Part shown: positions 24,466 to 32,783 of the stretch, piece after piece | Layout: the number at the start of each line of letters is the position of its first letter | How positions within the stretch are numbered: the first letter of the stretch is position 1 | Assembly (NCBI GenBank): GCA_965222725.1 | Contig: OZ244969.1 | Location: forward strand, 5,580,001-5,644,000 | From: GCA-2748575 sp965222725 | GTDB lineage: Bacteria > Pseudomonadota > Gammaproteobacteria > Pseudomonadales > Ketobacteraceae | Length of the DNA stretch: 64,000 nucleotides | Direction of reading: 5' to 3' | Notes under the pieces: model-generated | What the model was told of the DNA's origin: nothing | Seen by the model: the letters and a program-made list of their open reading frames with translations, nothing else | Databases searched by the model: none | Position numbers and translations under genes: made by a program

Positions 24466-26058
24466 TCAGTTCTTTGGCAACACAAACTCGCCCGCTTCCA
24501 CGATACGACTTTCGCCGGTTACCGGGCTGCCGTTACGATAGCCTTTAAACGCAAACTGACCCCTGATGAAATTGTCGGTTTCCTCGGTAATCACCACCTT
24601 GCCCGGCTGGGCCGATGTGGTTTGATAGGAAGCCACACCAGGCTTGGTAATGGTGCCCTTGAAATACTTGAGATCGTATTCACCAGGGCCAAAGTACTCA
24701 TCAATCATCAGCACCACCACGTAATCCCCTTCGGCACGGATTTTAAGATCGCCGATACGGTTCACGTCCCGTTCAACCCAGGCGTTCTTCAGCTCGGATT
24801 GTCCGGTTCTTTCCCAGTTATGGGCAAAGGTAAACTGCTTGCCGGCTGCCGGCGGTGTAGAGGTCAGGGCAGCAATGGCTTCCAGCGCGGAAGGCGCCAG
24901 GCTGGCTCCACGGGGGCTGCGACGGCGATTGGAAGATTGATCGTCACCGGCGTCTTCTTCGTTAGCGGCCGGTTCCGGCTCCGGTGCCTGTTCTTTATCA
25001 CCGGACGGGTTGGCGCCCTTTGCCGTACCGGCAAGAGGATTAGCACCTTTGGCAGTGCCCGCTAAGGGATTGGCCGACGCAGGTGCAGGCTCAGGTGTTA
25101 CCGGCTTCGCTTCAGGCGCCGGTGCAGGTGCGGCTGCCGGCTGGGCGGCAGCGGCTTCATCAGGGGCTGAACTTTTAGCTGTGCCGGCCAGTGGATTGGC
25201 GCTTTTTGCGGTTCCCGCCAAAGGATTGCCGGGTTTGGCAGGCTCGGGAGTTTCCACTGCCACCGGAGCAGGCACGGGCGCAGGCTTGGGTGCCGGCGGC
25301 GTTTTCACCACAGGTGCCGGTTTGGGAACGGGCTTGGGTTCCGGTTTCTTTTCAACCACCTTGGGCTGTGGCTTGGGCTTGGGTTTCGGCTTGTTGGCAA
25401 CCAGCTTACCGGCCTTGTATTCGCAGGGGAAAAGAGAACCGTCTTTCTTGCACACACCTTTACCATCGGGCTTGTTGCCCTGCATGGGGCCGGTATAACG
25501 ACTGCCATCGGCAAAGGTGACGTTGGCATCACCGGTCAGTGTGCCGTTTTTCCAGGTGCCTACCAAGGTGGTGCCGTCCTGGCGAACCAGAGTGCCCTGC
25601 CCGCTGGGCTCGCCGTTTTCCCACTCGCCTTTGTACAGGTCGCCGCTGGCGTACTTGTATTCACCAAAACCCTGACGCTTGTCTTTAAACCATTCGCCTT
25701 CATAGCGGCTGCCGTCGGCCCAGGTCATGGTGCCTTTGCCATGGCGCTTGCCACCGGCCCACTGGCCTTCGTACTGATCACCGTTAGCCCAGGTCATGGT
25801 GCCCTGGCCGTTTTCGCGGTTGTCGGCCCAGTGGCCTTCATACACGTCGCCGTTTTCCCACACCTGTTTGCCTTTGCCGCTTTTGCGACCATCTTCCCAT
25901 TCGCCGGAATACACATTGCCGTTGGTGTAGGTATAAGTTCCCTGGCCGTGGAAACGGTTGAAAGCGTTTCGATCTCCATCGTATCTGCCAGCAGCGTAGA
26001 CTGATGATGCGCTGAGGAAAACTATCAATAACAACAAGCTTTTCATGGTTTGAGTCAT
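24466..26058 (-). CDS. Secreted MORN-repeat protein with NPLAGTAK repeats
   Basis: The 530-residue protein has a signal peptide (cleavage expected after VYAA, near residue 23). About eight MORN repeats follow (about 30-220), of the form YEGxWxxGxxxGxGTMTWANGDx. A long low-complexity linker (about 225-385) is rich in K, P, A and E and holds four copies of NPLAGTAK in two pairs, plus a degenerate fifth. A C-terminal domain of about 130 residues (from about 400) is predicted to be beta-rich and is not recognised. MORN modules bind lipids or form scaffolds, so a periplasmic or envelope structural role is plausible. An ATG at 26046 is an alternative start. Confidence 0.85.
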   Translation of the reverse strand: MTQTMKSLLLLIVFLSASSVYAAGRYDGDRNAFNRFHGQGTYTYTNGNVYSGEWEDGRKSGKGKQVWENGDVYEGHWADNRENGQGTMTWANGDQYEGQWAGGKRHGKGTMTWADGSRYEGEWFKDKRQGFGEYKYASGDLYKGEWENGEPSGQGTLVRQDGTTLVGTWKNGTLTGDANVTFADGSRYTGPMQGNKPDGKGVCKKDGSLFPCEYKAGKLVANKPKPKPKPQPKVVEKKPEPKPVPKPAPVVKTPPAPKPAPVPAPVAVETPEPAKPGNPLAGTAKSANPLAGTAKSSAPDEAAAAQPAAAPAPAPEAKPVTPEPAPASANPLAGTAKGANPLAGTAKGANPSGDKEQAPEPEPAANEEDAGDDQSSNRRRSPRGASLAPSALEAIAALTSTPPAAGKQFTFAHNWERTGQSELKNAWVERDVNRIGDLKIRAEGDYVVVLMIDEYFGPGEYDLKYFKGTITKPGVASYQTTSAQPGKVVITEETDNFIRGQFAFKGYRNGSPVTGESRIVEAGEFVLPKN

Positions 26059-26412
26059 AACTCTGGCTTCAACTGACCTGGTAAAAGAAATGGGGTAGAA
26101 CTCTACTCACTGTATATTAGTGTAAACCATAATTAGGTTAGGTTCAGGAAATGACCACTGTTCACACAGAAGCTGCTCCATTATGCGGATTTATTTCGCC
26201 TGCTCAAGGGCAAAAACGCCATTCATCCGCCAATCCATCAATCTCCATCCGAAAATTTTCATGGAAAGACAGACACCTGCAGGGGCTCGCCGGCAGACAG
26301 ATTAAATTGTGTATTTTTGTTTTATTATTGCGTACTTAGATTGGGTATGGGAGATTTGGTTGCGTTCTATGAGACTCTGTTCTAAGCCTTTAACTTTATA
26401 GACTTATCAATT
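26059..26412. other. Intergenic region between divergent genes, no supported gene
   Basis: This 354-base gap separates the divergent MORN gene (starting at 26058) from the lipoprotein gene (26413), so both promoters should lie here. A 62-codon plus-strand frame from ATG 26151 has AGG nearby but no family features and atypical composition, and it was not accepted. The stretch just upstream of 26413 is A/T-rich. Confidence 0.5.
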
Positions 26413-26805
26413 ATGAGACGACTTATCCTGAGCCTGTTCACCGGTTGCCTTTTTGTGCTGAATGCCTGTGCCAGCGGTGACCAGCCAGCACCATCCAGCA
26501 GCGAAAACCCCAACCAGAATCTGCGCCTGATCGTGGGCTTTTCCGACCAGCAACAGCACGATAGCGCGCTGGCTGACAAGGAAGCCACTCTGCAACAATG
26601 GCAAACAGCCAGTGGCGCCAGCCGGTTGGACTACCTGCGCACCCTGACCGGCAAAGCCTGGGTGATCACTGTGGAAGGTGCTGACGCAAGCACGGTGATC
26701 AACAGCCTGCAGACACTGGACGGGATCGACTACGTGGAAGAAGACCAGGTGATCCGTATCAGCCCCATCGAAAACCGACCGGCAGCTCCGGCGCGGATTT
26801 ACTGA
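26413..26805 (+). CDS. Lipoprotein with a stand-alone I9 (subtilisin propeptide)-like domain
   Basis: The 130-residue protein has a lipoprotein signal with LNAC at 16-19, so the mature form starts with a lipidated cysteine. The rest has the pattern of the I9 inhibitor/propeptide fold: LRLIVGFSDQ as the first strand, two helices (DKEATLQQWQ and ASTVINSLQTL), and a final strand YVEEDQVIRI, which matches the YVExDxV end of subtilisin propeptides. No protease follows. Stand-alone I9 proteins act as protease inhibitors or chaperones, so this may protect the envelope from a subtilase. Confidence 0.75.
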   Translation: MRRLILSLFTGCLFVLNACASGDQPAPSSSENPNQNLRLIVGFSDQQQHDSALADKEATLQQWQTASGASRLDYLRTLTGKAWVITVEGADASTVINSLQTLDGIDYVEEDQVIRISPIENRPAAPARIY

Positions 26806-26817
26806 TCAGCTAACCGG

Positions 26818-27987
26818 TCAGCCTTTGGGTTTTAAAGCGGACTCCAGACGTTTTACGGCTTCTTCCAACCGGTCCATGCTGGTGGTGTAGGCAAAACGGA
26901 TATATTCATTGTTCCGGTACCGGCCAAAGTCCGTTCCCGGCGTCACCGCCACGCCGTGGTTTTCCAGCAGGTCCATGGCAAAGGCCTGGGCATCATCCGA
27001 AAAACGTCCAATCCCGGCATAAAGGTACAGCGCACCTGCCGGCGTATTGGGAATTTCGAAACCCAGGCGCCGCAGTTCCGGCAACAGGTAATCCCGGCGC
27101 CGGGCGAACTCATCGCGGCGTGCATCCAGAATAGCCCGGGTTTCCGGCTCAAAGGCTGCCAAAGCACCGAACTGACTGGGTGTGGACATGGAAATAAACA
27201 GGTTCTGAGCCAGTTTTTCCAGATGGGGTACCGCATGCTCCGGCGCCACCAGCCAGCCCAGTCGCCAGCCGGTCATGCCAAAGTATTTGGAAAAGCTGTT
27301 AATCACGTAGGCCTGATCGGTGATTTCCAGAATGGACGGAGCTTTTTCCCCATAGGTGAGGCCGTGATAAATCTCGTCCACGATCAGGTTGCCCTGTTGT
27401 TCCTGGCAAAGCGCGAACAGATCGGATAATTCCTGAAAGCTGAGGATTTCACCGGTGGGGTTGGCGGGCGATGCGACCATGGCACCCACGGTGTTGCTCT
27501 GCCAGTGTTCCGCGGCCTTTTCTGCCGTAAGCTGAAAATGATCCTCGGGCCCCACGGGCACCAGCTGACCGCGGCCTTCCACCAGGCGCAGAAAATGACG
27601 ATTACAGGGGTAACCGGGATCCGTCATCAGCATGCCATCGCCGGGATTGATCAGGAGTGCGCTGATCAGCAGCAGGGCACCGGAAGCCCCCGGGGTAATC
27701 ATAATGCGCTGCGGGGGCACATCAATGTCGTATTCATTACGGTAGTGCTGCGACAGAATCTGTCGCAATTCAGGAATGCCCGCCGCCTGGCTGTAATAGG
27801 TATCCCCTCTTCCCAGCGATTCCTGAGCGGCGCGAATGATGGGCTCCGCGGTGGAAAAGTCCGGTTCGCCGGCTTCCAGATGCACAATATCCCTGCCGGC
27901 GGCCTGCAATTCTTTGGCGCGGGTCAGGACTTCAACAACACGAAAGGGTTCTATTTCTGATAATCGGTCTGCAAATGGCCTGGTCAC
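26818..27987 (-). CDS. PLP-dependent aminotransferase (class I/II)
   Basis: The 389-residue protein is a fold-type I aminotransferase. The PLP lysine is K234 in NSFSKYFGMTGWRLGW, with SPANPTGE (173-180) and the DEIYHGL cofactor-contact segment (204-210). A C-terminal RFAYTTS arginine is expected to bind the substrate carboxylate. Substrates of this group include aspartate, tyrosine, alanine and kynurenine, and cannot be chosen here. It is convergent with the I9-like lipoprotein gene, with only 12 bases between the stops. Confidence 0.92.
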   Translation of the reverse strand: MTRPFADRLSEIEPFRVVEVLTRAKELQAAGRDIVHLEAGEPDFSTAEPIIRAAQESLGRGDTYYSQAAGIPELRQILSQHYRNEYDIDVPPQRIMITPGASGALLLISALLINPGDGMLMTDPGYPCNRHFLRLVEGRGQLVPVGPEDHFQLTAEKAAEHWQSNTVGAMVASPANPTGEILSFQELSDLFALCQEQQGNLIVDEIYHGLTYGEKAPSILEITDQAYVINSFSKYFGMTGWRLGWLVAPEHAVPHLEKLAQNLFISMSTPSQFGALAAFEPETRAILDARRDEFARRRDYLLPELRRLGFEIPNTPAGALYLYAGIGRFSDDAQAFAMDLLENHGVAVTPGTDFGRYRNNEYIRFAYTTSMDRLEEAVKRLESALKPKG

Positions 27988-28410
27988 AACAATCCTCTGG
28001 GTCCCTGTTATTCAGCCTGTAAAACTAGGGAACCTCTGATCAAGTCCAGGTGGCCTCTGCGCAACCTGAAAGGTGCAACTGCAAGGCAAGTTTCGCCGTT
28101 AATGGCCGTAGCCCTTAACAAGAAACTTAACGCAGCAGCTGTGCCTTTCAGGCCGCGCCCGGAGGGTCCTTCAGGAATTCCCCCTGGCCGCGTTGTGCTG
28201 CTTCGCCGGGCAACCAGCCCGCCTGCATCGCACGCCTTGCCAGGAAAAATTCCTGAAGGACAGAGGCCGCATGGACTTGATCAGAGGTTCCCCAAATAAG
28301 CGGGACATGATAGCAGTTGTTGTATTCCCAACCCAGCACACAACAATTACAGCCCTAATCCATATGGACGGGACGGTTTATGGGCGAGACGGATTCTGGA
28401 AGGAATATTT
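27988..28410. other. Intergenic region mostly occupied by a MITE-like element
   Basis: The gap between the aminotransferase start (27987) and the cyclase stop (28411) contains no gene. An inverted-repeat-bounded element fills 28028-28292 and the last 118 bases show nothing recognisable. Confidence 0.6.
28028..28292. mobile_element. MITE-like element of 265 bp with long terminal inverted repeats
   Basis: The left end GGGAACCTCTGATCAAGTCC is repeated inverted at the right end (TGGACTTGATCAGAGGTTCC then C), with 21 bases matching perfectly. The match resumes inward over GCCTCTG, so the ends pair over about 32 bases with few mismatches. An inner pair (CCTTCAGGAATT near 28170 and AATTCCTGAAGG near 28250) nests inside. 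No coding frame of credible length is present, and no clear target duplication is visible. This is the structure of a non-autonomous element. Confidence 0.75.
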
Positions 28411-30369
28411 TCAGCGGCGGTTTTTACGGGCTTCTTTTTGCTGGTACATGGCCTTGTCGGAATTCAGCACCAGAGCATCCAGAGTGTCGCCATCTTCCGG
28501 ATACATGGCAATACCAATACTGACACTGATATTGATAATGGCCGTATCGATATGACAGGGTTCGGAGATAGCGCTTTCAATTTTTTGCACCACCTGTTCA
28601 ACACCGGCCCGGTCGTGAATATCCTGAAGAATAATCAGGAACTCGTCACCCGCCAGGCGCCCGACATAATCAGATTCGCGCACCACGCCGTCCAGGCGCT
28701 TAGCCACCAGCACCAGCAAATCGTCGCCCATCTGGTGGCCATAGGCATCATTAATGGGTTTGAAATCATCCAGATCCAGAAACAGCACGGCCACACATTT
28801 GTCCATTCGCTTTGCCGTGGCCATGGCATTTTTCAGCAGGTCCAGAATCAGTCGCCGGTTGGCAAGCCCGGTAAGATTGTCGTAATGAGCAGCCTGGTTC
28901 AGTTCGTGTTCCAACCGCCGGCGCACGGTAATGTCCCGGGCAATACACACAATAAAACGGGTATTGTTCTGAAGATCCTGAAAGGGCGCATTGGTCCATT
29001 CACAGATAATTTCCTCGCCATCCTTGCGCAGATTCGGATTTTCCGAGGTTACCGAACTGTTATGACGCAATACCCTGCCCAGTTTTTCCTCTACGCTGGT
29101 GCGCACATTACTGGGCACCATTAATTCCAGCAGGCTTTTGCCTACGGCTTCTTCCCGGGTCCAGTGAAAGGTGCGCTCAGCATGCTGATTCCAGCGCTGG
29201 ATACGATAAAACTCATCCAGCACCAGCATGCTGAAAGGTGCAAATTCAAACATGGTTTGCAGGCGGTTGCTGTTCGCCTTGAGGTGACGATAAAAATAAC
29301 TGATGGTGAACAGTATCAGCAGACACAGCAGCAAGGCACCCCCGCCGATCAGCACAATCGCCCGCATCTGTTGCTGCATGGCTTTGCCCGGATCCTGATA
29401 CAGCATTTCGGAAACATCCAGCTCCTCTTCAATCAAACCCACATCCTGATAGGTCTGGGCCATATGTTGCCAGCGGCCCTGATTCATATAACCGGGTTCA
29501 ATCAGTTCCGGGCGCATCAGTTCACGCATCATGCGGGCTTCGTAACGCAGATGATCGGCACTGTGGCGATCCGAATACTCACTGCGAATCAGTGTCACCA
29601 TTTCATCCACGTTATCCATGGCGTATTCCCAGCCTCGCATGCTGGCCTTGCGGAATGCCTCAACTCTGGAAGGATTGCGGGTTATCACCTGCTCTGTGGT
29701 AAACAGGTTATCGCCATAAAAATCGATGGCGCAACTGCGGGGCGTAAACAGCTGATAGTCCAGTCCGGCCTGCATCAGCTCAAAGGGCTCGTCAGTGATA
29801 TAGACCGACATGGCATCCACTTTTCTATCGATCAGGTCCCGGGTGTTAAAAGAGTGCTCGCGAAAAGTGAAGGCGTTTCGATTAAAGCCTTCGCAGCGGA
29901 AATAAGCCAGCAGTTCTGCTGAATTGTGCTCGATCATCACCTCGTGGCCGGCAAGGTCATGAATGGTGTTGATATCCGAATCATCCAGAGTGACCAGATT
30001 CAGTGGCGAATGTTGAAAGATCACCCCCAGCACCACCACCGGGTTACCCTTGGCCCGCTGCAGAATCAGTTCACTGGTGCCGACACCAAAGTCGGCCTTC
30101 CCCTGAATAACCGCCTGAATGGGATCCACGCCCGCATCAGCAGCCTGAATATCAACGTTAAGCCCGGCCTCTTCATAATAGCCTTTGGATTTCGCTGCGT
30201 AATAACCGGCAAACTGAAACTGGTGCAGCCATTTCAGCTGCAGTGTGACGGGTTCCAGTTGCTGGGCCGATGCCGGGGTAGTCCACAACAGGGCGATCAG
30301 CAACAACGGCCAAAGCCTGTTACCATGGCGAAGCGTGCGGGGAATGCTACCCTGGGCGTAAGGCGTCAT
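28411..30369 (-). CDS. Diguanylate cyclase with NMT1/THI5-like sensor and PAS domains
   Basis: The 652-residue inner-membrane protein has a signal peptide (1-35), a periplasmic NMT1/THI5-like solute-binding domain (about 38-330, beginning LQLKWLHQFQFAGYYAAKSKGYY, a typical start for this fold), one membrane helix (337-359), a PAS domain (366-480) and a GGDEF domain (495-650). The active loop is AGDEF (573-577), a form used by many active cyclases, with an inhibitory RESD at 564-567. It follows the deaminase gene by 24 bases in an operon. NMT1/THI5 domains bind pyrimidine-type thiamine precursors in several transporters, so c-di-GMP output tuned to a pyrimidine is plausible. Confidence 0.92.
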   Translation of the reverse strand: MTPYAQGSIPRTLRHGNRLWPLLLIALLWTTPASAQQLEPVTLQLKWLHQFQFAGYYAAKSKGYYEEAGLNVDIQAADAGVDPIQAVIQGKADFGVGTSELILQRAKGNPVVVLGVIFQHSPLNLVTLDDSDINTIHDLAGHEVMIEHNSAELLAYFRCEGFNRNAFTFREHSFNTRDLIDRKVDAMSVYITDEPFELMQAGLDYQLFTPRSCAIDFYGDNLFTTEQVITRNPSRVEAFRKASMRGWEYAMDNVDEMVTLIRSEYSDRHSADHLRYEARMMRELMRPELIEPGYMNQGRWQHMAQTYQDVGLIEEELDVSEMLYQDPGKAMQQQMRAIVLIGGGALLLCLLILFTISYFYRHLKANSNRLQTMFEFAPFSMLVLDEFYRIQRWNQHAERTFHWTREEAVGKSLLELMVPSNVRTSVEEKLGRVLRHNSSVTSENPNLRKDGEEIICEWTNAPFQDLQNNTRFIVCIARDITVRRRLEHELNQAAHYDNLTGLANRRLILDLLKNAMATAKRMDKCVAVLFLDLDDFKPINDAYGHQMGDDLLVLVAKRLDGVVRESDYVGRLAGDEFLIILQDIHDRAGVEQVVQKIESAISEPCHIDTAIINISVSIGIAMYPEDGDTLDALVLNSDKAMYQQKEARKNRR

Positions 30370-30393
30370 CAGTCACCTGTCATACTGATATCA

Positions 30394-30849
30394 TCAATGG
30401 TCACAGCATTCCCCGATATCTTCGTGCCAGATTTCCGGATGACGCTGAATAAAATCTGCCATCAGGGTTTTGCAGCGGGCATCATCCATTTCGATGATGC
30501 TGACCCCTGCCTCCCGCAACCAGTCCAGATGACCGGCAAAGTTTTCTGATTCCCCCACCACCACGGTGCCGATATTGAATTGCCGGATCAGTCCCGAGCA
30601 ATACCAGCAAGGCGCCAGTGTGGTCACCATGATTTTGTCCCGGTACTGCTTTTGCCGCCCGGCATTACGGAAAGCATCGGTTTCACCATGTACCGAGGGA
30701 TCATCGTTCTGCACCCGGCGGTTTCTGCCCCGCCCCAGCAGGTTTCCACCGGCATCGAACAGGGCCGCGCCCACCGGCACGCCCCCCTCATCAAACCCCA
30801 GTTGTGCTTCTTCAATGGCCACTTCAAGCAGCGCGGCATAATCCGGCAT
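30394..30849 (-). CDS. Cytosine deaminase-like (yeast Fcy1-type) nucleoside/cytosine deaminase
   Basis: The 151-residue protein is a zinc-dependent cytidine deaminase fold with HGE at 54-56 and PCWYC at 80-84. Its C terminus is strikingly like yeast cytosine deaminase Fcy1: CKTLMADFIQRHPEIWHEDIGE shares the CKxxMxxFIxxxPxxWxEDIGE pattern. It is therefore probably a free-base cytosine (or related pyrimidine) deaminase and not the tRNA deaminase TadA. It starts three bases from the kinase stop and is translationally coupled. The next gene of the operon carries an NMT1/THI5-like domain, which supports a pyrimidine context. Confidence 0.88.
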   Translation of the reverse strand: MPDYAALLEVAIEEAQLGFDEGGVPVGAALFDAGGNLLGRGRNRRVQNDDPSVHGETDAFRNAGRQKQYRDKIMVTTLAPCWYCSGLIRQFNIGTVVVGESENFAGHLDWLREAGVSIIEMDDARCKTLMADFIQRHPEIWHEDIGECCDH

Positions 30850-30852
30850 TGA

Positions 30853-32418
30853 TTAACTCACTTCTTGTAATTCAATGTTCTGTTTGCGGGGCAGGCTCAC
30901 CACAAAGCGGGAACCTTTTCCCGGTTCGCTGGAAACCTGTATAAGCCCACCATGCAACTCCACAATGCGTTTGGACAAGGGCAGCCCCAGCCCGGTGCTT
31001 TCCACCGACACCTCCGCACTCAGGTTGCTGTGTATATGATTATAGGCGTCAAACAGCTTGCTGAAGTCCTCTTTTTTGATACCGATACCGGTATCTTCCA
31101 CCGCGAGCTTTACCTGGCTGTCATCCAGGGAATCCAGCATCACGGTAACCGAGCCTTCCGGAGTGTATTTTATGGCGTTGCTGATGAGATTGATGAACAC
31201 CTGCTCCAGCTTCTGGTGATCCCCCTCCAGCTGAATATCCTGATCCACCCGGTTGTGAAGCTCCAGCGCCCTGCCATCGGCAAGACTGGCCAGCTTGCAG
31301 CAACAGTTTTCGATAAGTTCATTGAGTGACACATTCCCATAGCGAAGGTCCATACGGTCTGCTTCGATTTTGGCAATATCCAGAATATCGTTCACCAGAT
31401 TCAGCAGGTACTGGCCGTTATCCAGCACCCGTCCCAGCGCATCCTTTTCCCGCTCATCCAGTTTATCGCCGGTTTTTTTAATAACCCTGTGGGTAAAGCC
31501 CAGTATGGAATTCAAAGGCGTGCGCAGCTCATGGCTCATATTGGAAAGGAACACGCTCTTGGCCTGGTTGGCGCGGTTGGCTTCGTCCCTTGCCTGTTCC
31601 GCGTTGTGCTTTTCGATTTCAAGATCGGCGGTGCGGGAACGGATCACCTCTTCCAGATGCTGATTAAGATAGCGTAAGCCTTTTTCTGCATCGTTTTTGG
31701 CTTTCAGATAATCCTCTGCGGATTCGATAAAACGGTTGATACCGCTGGCCAGCGCATCAATTTCATCATGCCCCTGATCGACAGGTACCCGGGCGTTATC
31801 CGGATTCTTGGCGGAAATACCATCCAGCACGCCGTGAATTCTTGCCAGCCTTTTGCCCACTATGCGATACACAATCCAGTAAACGATCAGTACAAAAACA
31901 AAATACTGCAGAAAGTTTGCCACCAGCACTGACTGCATTTGTTCGAATACCGCTTGCAACGCCCGGTGCTGATTGACGGTTACCAGCAGGTTGCCGTGAA
32001 CCCCCTCACGAAAGCGGTCATCGCGGAGTTTGCGGTAATAGGAGGTCATTTTCTTTGAATCCAGCAGCCCCATTAAGCGGCTGTAGTGGCTTTCACCGCC
32101 CCGATCGAAAGTGACTTGCGCCAGGGTGGTCTGGTCTTCGCTTTTGATAACGGCGGCTTCCACGTAAGCGTGCCGGGCAAAGCCGGCAAGCACCGTATGG
32201 GCGGTTTCCTCGTCCAGGTTGTACACCGCCTGGGTGGCCGGCTCCACAAAGGTATCCACCAGGCGATCAATGCGCTCATTGATTATCTTACGCTCCTGGG
32301 GCAGCTGAAACAGAACAAAAAGCGCCATTAAAACAACAACATAAAGCATCCCGAACAGGGCCAGAGAAAGAGCAAGCTTTGCCGATAGCGTATTGGCTCG
32401 GAAGAGTCCTGATCTCAT
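30853..32418 (-). CDS. Membrane sensor histidine kinase
   Basis: The 521-residue protein has two membrane helices (about 16-38 and 167-189) bounding a periplasmic domain (about 40-165) of unknown type. A HAMP-like linker (about 190-240) and a coiled coil lead to HisKA with SHELRTPLN (H296) and an ATPase domain with NLISNAIKYT, DTGIGI and TGLGLPLSKR. There is no receiver domain. It is the first gene of a three-gene operon with the Fcy1-like deaminase and the NMT1-PAS-GGDEF cyclase. No response regulator is next to it, so its partner is elsewhere. Confidence 0.92.
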   Translation of the reverse strand: MRSGLFRANTLSAKLALSLALFGMLYVVVLMALFVLFQLPQERKIINERIDRLVDTFVEPATQAVYNLDEETAHTVLAGFARHAYVEAAVIKSEDQTTLAQVTFDRGGESHYSRLMGLLDSKKMTSYYRKLRDDRFREGVHGNLLVTVNQHRALQAVFEQMQSVLVANFLQYFVFVLIVYWIVYRIVGKRLARIHGVLDGISAKNPDNARVPVDQGHDEIDALASGINRFIESAEDYLKAKNDAEKGLRYLNQHLEEVIRSRTADLEIEKHNAEQARDEANRANQAKSVFLSNMSHELRTPLNSILGFTHRVIKKTGDKLDEREKDALGRVLDNGQYLLNLVNDILDIAKIEADRMDLRYGNVSLNELIENCCCKLASLADGRALELHNRVDQDIQLEGDHQKLEQVFINLISNAIKYTPEGSVTVMLDSLDDSQVKLAVEDTGIGIKKEDFSKLFDAYNHIHSNLSAEVSVESTGLGLPLSKRIVELHGGLIQVSSEPGKGSRFVVSLPRKQNIELQEVS

Positions 32419-32783
32419 TCTGTCGCCTGGGCCCCTGTGTCAGTGAATGGGTTCGGGTGCGGATCTGTTGAAGTTTAGCACAGCACACAATTTACCCCAT
32501 TCCAGCCAGCCCTAAGCCAACCTGTTGTTCTGTAAGTGTTATCCTGCTGCTGTACAGGTAACAAGTCAGTGTTATGCACCAATTATTAAACAGCCATGTA
32601 CCCTCACATTGTTTACACTGGATACATAACGCTACAGAACGCAACAGAAATCATGTGCAGCTGATCTATACTGCAATTAGCAGCAAACATTGGTAGCTAT
32701 TTATAACTAAAACAACTTCTGACTTTGGGTTATTTTTATAACCTTTACTGACTTGCTGGGACGCACGAGTTGAGGTGTAGTTT
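32419..32783. other. 365-bp intergenic region between divergent signalling genes
   Basis: This gap holds the promoters of the kinase operon (starting at 32418) and of the 7TM-DISM kinase (starting at 32784). It is A/T-rich towards 32784. GGTTAT and ATAACC, separated by four bases, form a small palindrome near 32729-32744, about 40 bases upstream of the start. No riboswitch or small gene could be recognised. Confidence 0.5.

Noticed and set aside
24960..25500. Long plus-strand frames opposite the MORN gene rich in Gly, Ala and Pro
   Set aside because: They mirror the repeated Ala/Pro/Lys codons of the MORN-gene linker and have no independent support.
26151..26339. A 62-codon plus-strand frame before the I9-like lipoprotein
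   Set aside because: Its composition is unlike a protein gene here, and the AGG lies too near the ATG. It may be only promoter DNA.
28102..28339. Short frames within the 265-bp MITE-like element
   Set aside because: They arise from the inverted repeats on both strands and have no start sites or similarity.
32419..32783. A c-di-GMP (GEMM) riboswitch upstream of the 7TM-DISM kinase
   Set aside because: The gap is long and A/T-rich, but the conserved GEMM bases and two-helix arrangement could not be found.
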